From NCBI GenBank assembly GCA_019694555.1, contig JAIBBS010000075.1:1-37040 (forward strand): a stretch of 37,040 bases of DNA. Reading direction: 5' to 3'. Numbering within the stretch: position 1 is the stretch's first letter; every line of letters starts with the position of its first letter. This DNA comes from Nannocystaceae bacterium (lineage in GTDB: Bacteria > Myxococcota_A > Polyangia > Nannocystales > Nannocystaceae). This document shows positions 18,077 to 26,517 of the stretch, piece by piece. Under the pieces are notes generated by a model that saw only the letters and a program-made list of their open reading frames with translations, was not told the origin of the DNA and made no database searches. Position numbers and translations under genes: made by a program.

Positions 18077-18757
18077 CTACCGTGCGGGGCCGAGCGCCTT
18101 GCGCTTGGCCTCGCTGAGCCGCTTGCGTGCGGCCTTGCGACGCTTGCGTGCGTCGGAGCGGGTCTCGCCCGGCAGCATCTCGCGGATCTTGACCGAGCCG
18201 AACCACACCCGTCCGCCGAGGTGGATGCGCGCCTCGGTCGGCGGGCCGGGCTCGACCGCGTCGTCCTGGTCGACCTCCGCGAACACCACGCTGCAGTCGA
18301 CGTCGATGGGCAGTCCGGGTGGCACGATCAGTTCGACCTCGCCCATGAACACGTCCATCGTGAAGTGCGTGACGCCGGCGCCCAATCGCGCCTCGCGCAG
18401 ATCGAGTCGGACGGTCGCGAACACCGAGCGCACGTGGTTCTCGTGCGCCGGCGTCCACGTGCCGGTGCGCTTGGTCTCCGAGAACCACGCCGCGATGCGC
18501 TGGCTGGGCTGGATCTCCGCCGCACTCGCGACCGGGACCAGCGCAGTCTCTGCCGGCGTGGCGCCGTGGGTCGGCGCGGCCAGATCGACGACCAGCGCAT
18601 CGATCTCCGACAGCGTCGCGGCGCGCTCGAGCGCCTCGAGCCGTTGCTCGAGCTCGTCGCCATCGATGAGGTCCGCGGCGTAGCCCTCACCCAGACGCAG
18701 GCGCGCCAGCTGTCGCGCGCGGTCGAGCGCCACGAGGTTGGTCGAGCCCTGGGCCAT
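18077..18757 (-). CDS. DUF1707 and LiaF-C-like domain protein
   Basis: 226 residues from the ATG at 18757; upstream sequence in this frame is antisense to the epimerase gene. The N-terminus (about 8-60) has the DUF1707/SHOCT-like helical pattern, with ARLRLGEGYAADLIDGDELE and RLEALERAATLSEIDALVVD. The middle (about 90-170) matches the C-terminal beta domain of LiaF/YvqF cell-envelope stress proteins: SVFATVRLDLREARL, then HFTMDVFMGEVELIVPPGL. The C-terminus is strongly basic (RKRRKAARKRLSEAKRKAL). There is no membrane helix, so it is cytoplasmic or peripheral. In Firmicutes, LiaF restrains a cell-wall stress two-component system; no such system is adjacent here, so that role should not be assumed. 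Divergent from the epimerase, 45 bp apart. Confidence 0.85.
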   Translation of the reverse strand: MAQGSTNLVALDRARQLARLRLGEGYAADLIDGDELEQRLEALERAATLSEIDALVVDLAAPTHGATPAETALVPVASAAEIQPSQRIAAWFSETKRTGTWTPAHENHVRSVFATVRLDLREARLGAGVTHFTMDVFMGEVELIVPPGLPIDVDCSVVFAEVDQDDAVEPGPPTEARIHLGGRVWFGSVKIREMLPGETRSDARKRRKAARKRLSEAKRKALGPAR

Positions 18758-18802
18758 GCGCGGCCTAGTGTGCCGGATCCCGCGCGTGGTAGCGTGCCGG
18801 CC

Positions 18803-19786
18803 ATGCAAGTGTTCGTCACGGGCGCCACCGGCTTCATCGGCGGCCGTCTCGCGCGCGCGTTGGTCGCGGCGGGTCACCGGGTGCGCGCGCTGGTGCGGGA
18901 TCCGGTCGCGGCGCAGGGCCTGGCGCAGGCCGGCATCGAGCTGCACGCCGGCGACATCCGCGATCGCGGCTCCGTGCGCGAGGCCATGCGCGGGGCCGAT
19001 CGCGTGGTGCACACGGCGGCGTGGTATCGCATCGGCAGCGACGACGCGGCCCAGGCCCACGACATCAACGTGGTCGGTACGCGCAACGTGCTCGAGATGA
19101 TGCGCGAGCACGCGGTGCCGCGCGGGGTCTACACCAGCAGCATCGCGGTCTACGGCGACACCCAGGGCCGTACCGTCGACGAGGCCACGCCGATCACCGG
19201 TCCGTGGAACAGCACCTACGAGCGGACCAAGGCGCTGGCCCATACCGAGGTCGCGCTGCCGATGATGGCCGAGGGCCTGCCGCTGGTGACGTTGTTGCCC
19301 GGCGTCGTGTACGGCCCCGGTGATCACAGCCCCATCCGCGACTCCTTGGTGCAGCTGCTGCAGAAGCGGCTGCCGGTCGCGCCGCGCAACACCACGTACT
19401 GCTGGGCTCACGTCGACGACACCGCCGCGGTGCACGTGCACGCGCTCGAGCATGGTCGCACCGGCGAGTGCTACATCGTCGCGGGTGCGGTGTGCGAGCT
19501 GCTGCGGGTGTACGAGCTCGCGGCGGCGCAGGCCGGCGTGCCCGCGCCGCGGCTGCACCCCAGCGGCAAGACCCTGCGCACGCTCGCGCGGGCCTCGGAT
19601 GCGCTCGCGCGCTTCGTGCCGCAGCTGCCCGCGGCCTACCGCGGCGAGTCGCTGCGCAGCGTCGCAGAGACCACCTCGATCGCCAGCAGTGCCAAGGCCG
19701 GCCGCGAGCTGGGCTGGCGGCCGCGCGGGCTCGAGCTGGGGCTGCGCGAGACCGTCGAGCACGAGCTCGGGTTGCTGCGGCGTTGA
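18803..19786 (+). CDS. NAD-dependent epimerase/dehydratase (extended SDR)
   Basis: 327 residues. The ATG at 18803 places the Rossmann motif TGATGFIGG at residues 6-14, as expected. Other SDR features are DIRDRGSV, VVHTAAWYRIG, a Ser pair (TSSIAVYG, 111-118) and the catalytic YxxxK (Tyr139, Lys143, in STYERTK), followed by LLPGVVYGPGDHS. Extended SDRs of this type act on nucleotide sugars, flavonoid-like or steroid-like substrates; the YRIG after HTAA and the overall length resemble the dihydroflavonol-reductase-like subgroup. Cytoplasmic, NAD(P)-dependent; the substrate cannot be read. No Shine-Dalgarno is present, but a TAGCGT hexamer at 18790-18795 lies seven bases upstream of the ATG. Confidence 0.92.
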   Translation: MQVFVTGATGFIGGRLARALVAAGHRVRALVRDPVAAQGLAQAGIELHAGDIRDRGSVREAMRGADRVVHTAAWYRIGSDDAAQAHDINVVGTRNVLEMMREHAVPRGVYTSSIAVYGDTQGRTVDEATPITGPWNSTYERTKALAHTEVALPMMAEGLPLVTLLPGVVYGPGDHSPIRDSLVQLLQKRLPVAPRNTTYCWAHVDDTAAVHVHALEHGRTGECYIVAGAVCELLRVYELAAAQAGVPAPRLHPSGKTLRTLARASDALARFVPQLPAAYRGESLRSVAETTSIASSAKAGRELGWRPRGLELGLRETVEHELGLLRR

Positions 19787-19803
19787 ACCATCGGCGCGCG
19801 TGA

Positions 19804-21069
19804 TCAGCCGCGTTCGGACTCGAGCGCCGCGGCCTCGAAGATGCCCTGGGCCATCAAGCTCGTGCTGGCCTCCGCGCGCGCGCGGTAGATGCGGGCGCGT
19901 GCCTGCGCGATGGCGGGGTCGTCGGGCGCGGCCAGCCACGCCGACTCGATCAGGTGGCACGCGAGCGCGTGCTCGCCCTGCTCGGACAGCGCGCCCGCGC
20001 GGTCGCACAGCCGCGCCGCACCGCCGGCGAGCGCCGCGAGCTCGCGTGCGAGCGCCCGCGCCGGTGCGGGCTTGAGGTGCGCGGGGTTGCCGTCGTACCA
20101 GCCGCCGTACAGGCGCCACAGGTTGCGCACGATGAACTCGGGCTCGTCGTAGACCGGTCGCAGGTACGGCCGCGCGAGCAGGGCCTCGGGGACCCGCACC
20201 GACGCGAGCACGTCGTCGAGGCGCGCACCGGCGTTCATCGCCGCGAGCGTCTGCTCGTGCAGCGTCTCGAGCAGCGCCGCCGCGTCGCCCAGCGCCTGCG
20301 CGACGCGGTCCTCGCCCAGGATCGGCGGGCCGTGTCCGGGGCACAGCACCGCCGGGCGCAGCGCGGCCATCTCGCGCAGCGCGCGGGCCCACTCGATGGG
20401 GTAGCGCTGGACCTTCTGCGGGTTGCCGCAGTTGGGCGCGGCCCAGATGAACAGATCGCCGGTCGCGAGCACGCGACGCGCCGGCAACCACACCCAGGTG
20501 TGGTCATCGGTCTCGCCGCGCGCGTGGTGCAGCTCGATGCGCTCACCGGCCAGCTCGAGCACGTGGGTCTGCGAGAACGTGCGATCGGGGTAGCGGAACT
20601 CGCCGGGGAACAGCGGCGCGGGCAGACGGAACTGCCGCATGTTCACGTGGCCGTTGTAGCCCTGGGTCATGCGGTAGCGATCGAAGCGATGCGCGACCGC
20701 CTCGTGCGCGAGCACGTACGGCGCCGCGACGCCGGCGGGGCGGGCCTCGGCCTCGTACGCGCCGAAGCCGAACACGTGATCGACGTGGCCGTGGGTGTAG
20801 ATCGCCGCGTGCAACGGCTGGCTGCTCCAGCCGCGCACGGCCTCGCGCACGCGCGGCGCCAGCAGCGGGCTGCCGACGTCGACCAGCACCAGGCCGCCGC
20901 CGGTCTCGATCGCGGTGACGTTGGCGAAGCTGCCGACGAAGGCCACACCCGCGGCGACCTCGTCGATGCCGACGAAGCCCCCGACCAGCGCGTGGGCCGA
21001 GCGCATGACGTGCTCGGTCGACGCGACCCCCTGCCACATGCGTTCCGCGAGATCGAGTACGGCACCCAT
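19804..21069 (-). CDS. metallo-beta-lactamase fold hydrolase, alkylsulfatase-like with dimerisation domain
   Basis: 421 residues. The ATG at 21069 has GGAGGG seven bases upstream; upstream in-frame sequence belongs to the antisense of a lipoprotein gene. Zn-binding motif THGHVDH (92-98), followed by the later ligands in GETDDHTW and LCPGHGPPI. The C-terminal part carries the alkylsulfatase dimerisation signature, FIVRNLWRLYGGWYDGNP, then a helical region rich in Ala that may correspond to the SCP2-like tail. Family members hydrolyse alkyl sulfate esters, but they range widely, and this one is shorter than SdsA1-type enzymes (about 650 residues). No signal peptide is visible, so it appears cytoplasmic. 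It is 29 bp downstream of a lipoprotein gene on the same strand. The substrate is open. Confidence 0.88.
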   Translation of the reverse strand: MGAVLDLAERMWQGVASTEHVMRSAHALVGGFVGIDEVAAGVAFVGSFANVTAIETGGGLVLVDVGSPLLAPRVREAVRGWSSQPLHAAIYTHGHVDHVFGFGAYEAEARPAGVAAPYVLAHEAVAHRFDRYRMTQGYNGHVNMRQFRLPAPLFPGEFRYPDRTFSQTHVLELAGERIELHHARGETDDHTWVWLPARRVLATGDLFIWAAPNCGNPQKVQRYPIEWARALREMAALRPAVLCPGHGPPILGEDRVAQALGDAAALLETLHEQTLAAMNAGARLDDVLASVRVPEALLARPYLRPVYDEPEFIVRNLWRLYGGWYDGNPAHLKPAPARALARELAALAGGAARLCDRAGALSEQGEHALACHLIESAWLAAPDDPAIAQARARIYRARAEASTSLMAQGIFEAAALESERG

Positions 21070-21098
21070 CGTGACCCTCCGCGCTGCTGCGCCGTGGC

Positions 21099-22133
21099 TC
21101 ACGGCAGCGCCGCGAACACGTCGTCGCAGCTGGCAGCGTCGCTCAACCGTACCAGCTCGAAGCTGCCGCCGTCGATGATGAACTGCGGCAAGTTGTTGTC
21201 CAGCGTGGTGGTCTGGCCGTCGCTGCAGCTGCCGCCGCCGACGGTGGCGCAGCCGACGTTGTGGTTCTCCATCGAGATGGTCGCGGCACCGCTGGCGTCG
21301 TCGCAGCTGTCGATCATGCCGTCGAACTCGAGGATCGTGCGCGAGACCAGGTACAGCTGTTGCGCGCGCGCGTTGCTGTTGAGGATGTCGATGCGCGGAT
21401 AGGCATAGTTGCCGCCGGTCTTGGCCACCGCGGTGACCCCGGGCGCGCCGTCGCCGTCGTGGTCGGCGGTCGCGAGCGAGTGCCAGTCGGACGGCCACGC
21501 GTCGTTGAGCGGATCGGCCATCTCGCCGCCGAGCACGACCGCGCCGCGCTCGAGGTGCAGCGTCGCGCCCGGGTCCATGCTGGAGATCGACGCGGTCGCG
21601 TCGATGGTCGGCATCGACGCGCTGTTCCAGATCGCGTCGGGGAACATGGTGCCGTAGGTCTCGTTGCCCGCGAGCAGCCCGGTCTGGAAGTCGGGCAACG
21701 CGATGCGACAGACGCGGCCGCTGACGGCGACGTCGCCACCGTTGGCGTCGAGGTCGGCCAGAAGCCAGATGTCGATCGCGCCGCCGCCCTCGAGCACCGC
21801 GATGCCGGCCTCCCAGCTCACGTCGACGGTGAGGCGGATGGCCGCGGTCATGTCGAAGTCGCAGGTGCCGCCCTCGGTGGTCGGATCGTGCGTGGGATCG
21901 CTGGACTCGCCATCGTTGCCGCCGCTGGAATCGGCGCTGGGATCGACGCCGGACTCGCCGGTGCCGCCGTCACCGTCGGCATCGCCGGAGCCACCGTCGT
22001 CGGCGACCGTGGTCGGCCCGCTGCCGACCGTGGTCGCCAGCGTCGTGGCCTGGCTGTCGTCCTCGCTCGAGCACGCGAGCCCGAACGACGATGCGAGAAG
22101 GAGGATGGAAGTGCCTCGCCCTGCGTTGCGCAT
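21099..22133 (-). CDS. lipoprotein with acidic linker and beta-rich domain, unknown function
   Basis: 344 residues from the ATG at 22133, which gives MRNAGRGTSILLLASSFGLAC (lipid Cys21). An ATG at 22178 would add 15 residues ahead of the signal. Residues 22-105 are a Gly/Asp/Ser/Thr linker. The rest is beta-rich with paired Cys: TAAIRLTVDVSW, WLLADLDANGGDVAVSG, CRIALPDF, an Asp-rich DHDGDGAPGVT turn that looks like a calcium-binding loop, YPRIDILNSNARAQQLYLVS and a Cys-containing C-terminus. In tone it resembles secreted proteins that carry EF-hand-like calcium loops, but no known domain is certain. First gene before the metallo-beta-lactamase gene, and divergent from the acylase gene. Confidence 0.8.
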   Translation of the reverse strand: MRNAGRGTSILLLASSFGLACSSEDDSQATTLATTVGSGPTTVADDGGSGDADGDGGTGESGVDPSADSSGGNDGESSDPTHDPTTEGGTCDFDMTAAIRLTVDVSWEAGIAVLEGGGAIDIWLLADLDANGGDVAVSGRVCRIALPDFQTGLLAGNETYGTMFPDAIWNSASMPTIDATASISSMDPGATLHLERGAVVLGGEMADPLNDAWPSDWHSLATADHDGDGAPGVTAVAKTGGNYAYPRIDILNSNARAQQLYLVSRTILEFDGMIDSCDDASGAATISMENHNVGCATVGGGSCSDGQTTTLDNNLPQFIIDGGSFELVRLSDAASCDDVFAALP

Positions 22134-22170
22134 GCCTGGCGGCGAGAGCAGCGGTCGTGCCAAGCCGCGT

Positions 22171-22180
22171 GCATGCATGC
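22171..22180. promoter_or_regulatory. GCATGCATGC palindrome in divergent region
   Basis: A 10 bp palindrome lies 38 bp upstream of the lipoprotein start at 22133 within the 249 bp divergent gap that must hold promoters for both directions. No clear -35/-10 pairs were found in the gap. Confidence 0.25.
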
Positions 22181-22382
22181 GACAGCGTCGGGTTCACGGT
22201 GCGTTGCCGAGGCTTGCCGCGGGTTCGCGGCGGCGGCGGTGCTGGGGCCGCGTTTGAGCGATCTGCACAAGCTTGAGCAACCCGCTCAGCGCGACCACGC
22301 GCGGTCTCGCAATCGCGATGCGACGGCGCAAATCGGCTCGACAACGCCGCGAGACCGACGCCATGATGACGCCGTGGATCGC

Positions 22383-24890
22383 ATGCGTCGGGTTTCGCTG
22401 TCGGCGTCGCTGGTGCTCGCAACGATCGCGGCGTGCAGCGCCGAGGATGTCGTGCCGCGACCGCGACTCGAGATCCTGATCGATGACCGCGGCGTGCCGC
22501 ACATCTACGGCGCGACCGACGAGGACGCGTTCTACGGTGCTGGCTACCAGATGGCGCGCGACCGCCTGTTCCACATGGAGATGACGCGGCGGCGGGCGCA
22601 TGGCCGGCAGGCCGAGGTGCTGGGGCAGACCGCGGTCGAGGACGACGAGCTCGCGCGCATCTTCGACTGGCCGGGTTGGGCCGCCAAGCACACCGCGTTG
22701 ATGCGCAGCGACAACCCCGAGACCTACGCGGTGCTGCAATCGTGGTCCGACGGTGTCAACGCGCGCATCGAGGAGGTCCGCAGCGGCGAGGCGCCGCGAC
22801 CCTTCGGGCTCGACGCCGAGCACTACGACTTCGTGCCCGAGCCGTGGACGCCGCAGGACATCCTCACCATCGCGACCATGACCGGCTTCGGCAACGACCT
22901 GTCGTTCGATCGCGAGGTCTTCGCCGCGATCGCGTACAAGCTCGCCGCGGACGCGATGGCGTCGATCGAGCTGCTGCGGCCGATCCGCAACGTCTTCACC
23001 ACCGGTGGCGTGTCGATGGCCCACGCCGCGCCACCTTCGACGCGTCGACCGGCTGCGCCGGCGCCGGTGGACACCGCGGCGACGGCCGTGGCGATCGAGC
23101 AGAGCCTCGCCGGGCTCGCGCGGGTGCGACGGCTGCGTGGCCTGGGCAGCAACAACTGGGTCGTCGCCGGCGAGCACACCGAGGACGGCCGTCCGCTGCT
23201 GGCCGGAGATCCCCACCTCAACTTCGATCCGCCGGGCGTGTTCTACGCCCAGCACATCAACAGCAAGGACCAGGGCGGCACCATCGACGCTGCCGGCTTC
23301 TCGTTCGTGGGCACGCCGGGCATCTCGGTGGGTCAGACCGATCGCATCGTGTGGACGCCGACGACGGCGTTCGCGGACGTCATGGACGTGTGGACCGTGG
23401 CACTGCCCGACGACGACCACGTCTCGATCGGCGGCACCGACGTGCCGGTGGTGCACCGCGAGGAGATCATCGTGGTGCGCGGTCCCGACGATCCCGTGGG
23501 CGAGGGCAACGCGCGCTCGCTCGCGCTGGTCGACGTGCCTGGCTACGGCGTGCTGTTGCCCACCGATCTGGTGCCGCTGCCGCTGGGCGACGCGGGCGAC
23601 CGGCTGCTGATGAACTGGACCGGGTTCCGCGCCAACGCCTTCGACGGGCTGCTCGACTTCAACAAGGCCGCGTCCATCGACGAGTTCGACACCGCGGTCG
23701 ATCGCTGGAACGGCAACTTCAACTTCGTCGCCATCGACGCCGGCGGCATCACCTACCGCGTCGGCACCAAGGTGCCGGTGCGCGATCTCGGCGGTGGCCG
23801 CACGCCGCACCTGGTGCTCGACGGCGACGACCCCGGCTCGTTGTGGACCGACGCGCGGCTACCCCCGGCGCAGCTGCCCCACAGCCGCGGCGAGGGACGC
23901 GGCTTCATCGCGACCGCCAACAACGATCCCTTCGGCTTCGTCGCCGACGGTCGCGTCGACAACGACCCGTGGTACTTCGGCGCCTACTTCGATCCGGGAT
24001 GGCGCGCCGATCGCATCGAGTCGCGGCTGCGCGAGCTCACCGACGGCGGTGGCCTGTCGGTGCAGGACATGCAGACGCTGCAGTTCGACGCGCACAGCGC
24101 CCTGGGCGACGACCTGCTGCCGCTGCTGTTCGCCGCGCACGAACGCATCGGCAGCGACCCGGCACTGGCCGAGCTCGCGCGGCCCGAGCTCGACACCCTC
24201 GTGACCGCGCTGCGCGACTGGGATCGGCAGATGCGGCGCGACTCCGGCCCGGCGCTGGTGATGCACGCCTATGCCTACTTCGTCACGCGTCGCACGCTCG
24301 AGGACGACCTGCCGCTGCTGTTCCTGCAGGCGCTCGAGCTGCAGCCGTCGTTCATCATGAAGCTCGCGACCATGGCGCTGCGCGGCGACTACCCCGAGGG
24401 TGATCGCGTGCTGCAGGAAGGCCGCGACGTGATCCTGCTGACCGCGCTCGACGACGTGGTCGAGCTGCTGCTCGAGCGCTACGGCACCGTCGATCCCGGT
24501 GCCTACCACCTGTCCGACGCCCGCTTCGCCGACCTCGACGGTGCCACCGGCACCGGCATCGACCGCGGGCGCCACGCGGTCGACGGCGGCGAGAGCTCCA
24601 TCAACGTCGCGGCCGACAGCACCTTCTTCGACGCGCAGGGCGGCGTGCTCGACCAGTGGGTCACGCCCCACGGCCCGATCTTCCGCATCAGCGCCGGCTT
24701 CGACGGCGGCGACACGCCGCAGCTGTGGTTCGAGATGCCGCTGGGCAACGTCGCCGAGCCCAGCAGCGCGCACTACGAGGACATGATGCCCGGCTGGCTC
24801 GACGGCAAGCCCACGCGCATGCTGTTCGGGCGTCACGAGGTCGAGGCCGCCACCGCCGAGCGCTACCAGCTGCTCGACGACGAGCCCTGA
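22383..24890 (+). CDS. penicillin acylase family Ntn-hydrolase, lipoprotein
   Basis: 835 residues from the ATG at 22383, giving the lipoprotein signal MRRVSLSASLVLATIAAC (Cys18). The alpha-chain part begins VPHIYGATDEDAFYGAGYQMARDRLF, typical of the family (quoted in pieces: VPHIYG, DEDAFYGAGY, ARDRLF). A low-complexity spacer (about 220-255) leads to the self-cleavage site GLG/SNNWVVAG, with Ser256 as the future N-terminal nucleophile of the beta chain. Then come GDPHLNFDPPGVFY and SFVGTPGISVGQTDRI, both characteristic. Family enzymes cleave amide bonds of acylated amines: penicillins, acyl-homoserine lactones, cyclic lipopeptides. The lipid anchor, unusual in classic periplasmic acylases, would hold it at a membrane surface. 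The substrate is unknown. All expected landmarks are intact. It is followed by a Cys-rich lipoprotein 82 bp downstream. Confidence 0.93.
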   Translation: MRRVSLSASLVLATIAACSAEDVVPRPRLEILIDDRGVPHIYGATDEDAFYGAGYQMARDRLFHMEMTRRRAHGRQAEVLGQTAVEDDELARIFDWPGWAAKHTALMRSDNPETYAVLQSWSDGVNARIEEVRSGEAPRPFGLDAEHYDFVPEPWTPQDILTIATMTGFGNDLSFDREVFAAIAYKLAADAMASIELLRPIRNVFTTGGVSMAHAAPPSTRRPAAPAPVDTAATAVAIEQSLAGLARVRRLRGLGSNNWVVAGEHTEDGRPLLAGDPHLNFDPPGVFYAQHINSKDQGGTIDAAGFSFVGTPGISVGQTDRIVWTPTTAFADVMDVWTVALPDDDHVSIGGTDVPVVHREEIIVVRGPDDPVGEGNARSLALVDVPGYGVLLPTDLVPLPLGDAGDRLLMNWTGFRANAFDGLLDFNKAASIDEFDTAVDRWNGNFNFVAIDAGGITYRVGTKVPVRDLGGGRTPHLVLDGDDPGSLWTDARLPPAQLPHSRGEGRGFIATANNDPFGFVADGRVDNDPWYFGAYFDPGWRADRIESRLRELTDGGGLSVQDMQTLQFDAHSALGDDLLPLLFAAHERIGSDPALAELARPELDTLVTALRDWDRQMRRDSGPALVMHAYAYFVTRRTLEDDLPLLFLQALELQPSFIMKLATMALRGDYPEGDRVLQEGRDVILLTALDDVVELLLERYGTVDPGAYHLSDARFADLDGATGTGIDRGRHAVDGGESSINVAADSTFFDAQGGVLDQWVTPHGPIFRISAGFDGGDTPQLWFEMPLGNVAEPSSAHYEDMMPGWLDGKPTRMLFGRHEVEAATAERYQLLDDEP

Positions 24891-24972
24891 ACCGGCAGCG
24901 AACGCACGCAAGCCGTCCCACGCGCCTCGACACCCCGCGGCGCCGGCGACATACTCGGATCTCGGGGAGCTG

Positions 24973-25842
24973 ATGCGAGGACACCGTCGCGCTGCTCGGT
25001 TGGCCGCCACGCTCTCGTTGGCGGTCGTGACGTGGTCGCTGCTGGGCTGCGGCGACGAGGGCGGCGCCGGCGATGCGCCGACGCCGGTGGAGCACGGCAG
25101 CAGCCTGCCCGAGCAGAGCGACGACGGCGACGCCACGTTCCTGATGCCGTCGGACGTCGGCAACACGTCGCTGGAGTGCGATCCCTGGCGGCAGGACTGC
25201 CCCGAGGGCAGCAAGTGCATGCCGTGGGCGAACGACGGCGGTCGTTCGTGGAACGCGACGCGCTGCAGCGAGGTCATCGACACCCCCGATCGCGAGGGCG
25301 AGCCGTGCCAGGTCTTCGGCACGGCGGTCGGCGGCGTCGACTCCTGCGACTACGGCAGCATGTGCTACTACGTCGACGAGCAGAGCGGCTATGGCATCTG
25401 CGTGCCGCAGTGCATGGGTGAACCGGACGCACCGGTGTGCGCCGAGGGCAGCATCTGCTCGATCGCCAACGACGGTGTGCTGACCTTGTGCCGTCGTCGC
25501 TGCGATCCGCTGCTGCAAGACTGTGCCGGGCTCGCGAGCTGCCTGCCCGCCGCCGGCACCGACGGCTTCGCGTGCCTGCTCGACGCGTCCCACGGTGAGG
25601 GCGGGGCCGGCACGCCGTGCGAGTTCATCAACGCCTGCGCGCCGGGCCGCTTCTGTGCCGATCGTTCGACCGTGCCCGGCTGCGACGGCACCGTCGGTTG
25701 CTGCTCGCAGTACTGCGATCTGGGCGCGAGCGACCCCGACGAGACCTGCCTGCTCGACGGCCAGGCCTGTGTCCCGTGGTACGACGAGGGCGAGGCACCG
25801 GCCGAGTTCGCCGACCTCGGCGCATGCGCCTTGCCGTTGTGA
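24973..25842 (+). CDS. Cys-rich secreted lipoprotein
   Basis: 289 residues. Start ATG at 24973 with GGGGAG three bases upstream. The signal ends SLLGC (Cys26), then an acidic Gly/Glu/Ser linker (about 27-65). The folded part contains more than 20 Cys in spaced pairs, starting ECDPWRQDCPEGSKCMPW and NDGGRSWNATRC, later GSMCYYVDEQSGYGICVPQC, and a CC pair near the C-terminus (GCCSQYC). This is a recurring paralogous family of surface proteins in Nannocystis-like genomes, recognisable by the CDPW...DCP...KC opening and the WNATRC motif. No catalytic residues are apparent; a disulphide-stabilised binding module is likely. It is 15 bp upstream of the bactofilin gene, so co-transcription is probable. 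Confidence 0.85.
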   Translation: MRGHRRAARLAATLSLAVVTWSLLGCGDEGGAGDAPTPVEHGSSLPEQSDDGDATFLMPSDVGNTSLECDPWRQDCPEGSKCMPWANDGGRSWNATRCSEVIDTPDREGEPCQVFGTAVGGVDSCDYGSMCYYVDEQSGYGICVPQCMGEPDAPVCAEGSICSIANDGVLTLCRRRCDPLLQDCAGLASCLPAAGTDGFACLLDASHGEGGAGTPCEFINACAPGRFCADRSTVPGCDGTVGCCSQYCDLGASDPDETCLLDGQACVPWYDEGEAPAEFADLGACALPL

Positions 25843-25857
25843 CGCAACCGTCGGACC

Positions 25858-26496
25858 ATGGCCATGGCAGCCATGGCGTGGTTCAAACCCAAGCGACGCG
25901 ACGAGACGACCCCCGGCAGCGCTGCGGCCCCGCAGCCCAGCGAGATGCCGACCGAGTCGGTGCAGATCGAGGTGCAGCTCGAGTCCGACGATGCCGTCCC
26001 GGCCGCGAGCCGTGCGGCGGACGCGGCCGCATCCGGCGCTGCTGCTGCCGCCGCCGCCAGCGCGTCGGCCTCGACCAGCGCGTCGGCGTCGGCGTCGGCG
26101 TCCGGCGCGAGTGTCTCGGGCAGCCACGACGAGGGCACGCGGCTGTCGGAGGACACCACGATCATCGGCGACATCGCCACGGCGTCGAACCTGCGCATCG
26201 ACGGTCGCGTCGAGGGTGACATCGAGTCGGGCGCGACCGTGCACGTCGGCGGCGACGGTGCCGTGGTCGGAGACGTGCATGCCGTGCGCATCGCGGTCGA
26301 CGAGGGCGGTGCGGTCGAGGGCGCGGTGACGGTCGACGAGGCCGCGATCGGCGGCATGGTGCGCGGTCGCGTCACCGCCAACGGCAAGCTCGCGATCCGC
26401 CCCAGCGGCCGCGTGTTCGGCGACGTCTCGGCGGCGGCGATGCAGATCGACGACGGCGCCACGCTGCAGGGTCGTTGCACGATGCTGCGCCGCTGA
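25858..26496 (+). CDS. bactofilin
   Basis: 212 residues. Three in-frame ATGs lie within 16 bases (25858, 25864, 25873); the first is used here, and none has a strong Shine-Dalgarno sequence. The N-terminus is short and basic (FKPKRRDE). Residues about 45-95 form an Ala/Ser tract. Residues about 98-212 are the bactofilin (DUF583) core: TTIIGDIATASNLRIDGRVEG, then regular six-residue coils such as VVGDVHAVRIAVDEGGAVEG and GRVTANGKLAIRPSGRVFGDV (quoted in part), the pattern of a right-handed beta-helix. Bactofilins polymerise without nucleotide and act as membrane-associated scaffolds; in Myxococcus they position ParABS and affect cell shape. The Ala/Ser linker is longer than usual. It follows a Cys-rich lipoprotein gene and is convergent with the next gene. 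Confidence 0.92.
   Translation: MAMAAMAWFKPKRRDETTPGSAAAPQPSEMPTESVQIEVQLESDDAVPAASRAADAAASGAAAAAAASASASTSASASASASGASVSGSHDEGTRLSEDTTIIGDIATASNLRIDGRVEGDIESGATVHVGGDGAVVGDVHAVRIAVDEGGAVEGAVTVDEAAIGGMVRGRVTANGKLAIRPSGRVFGDVSAAAMQIDDGATLQGRCTMLRR
26080..26103. repeat. GCGTCG hexamer tandem in bactofilin linker
   Basis: Nearly four consecutive GCGTCG units encode the Ser-Ala run of the bactofilin linker; the fourth differs in its last base. Preceding bases carry degenerate copies. Confidence 0.8.
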
Positions 26497-26517
26497 GCCG
26501 GCGGCTGCGATCGAGGT

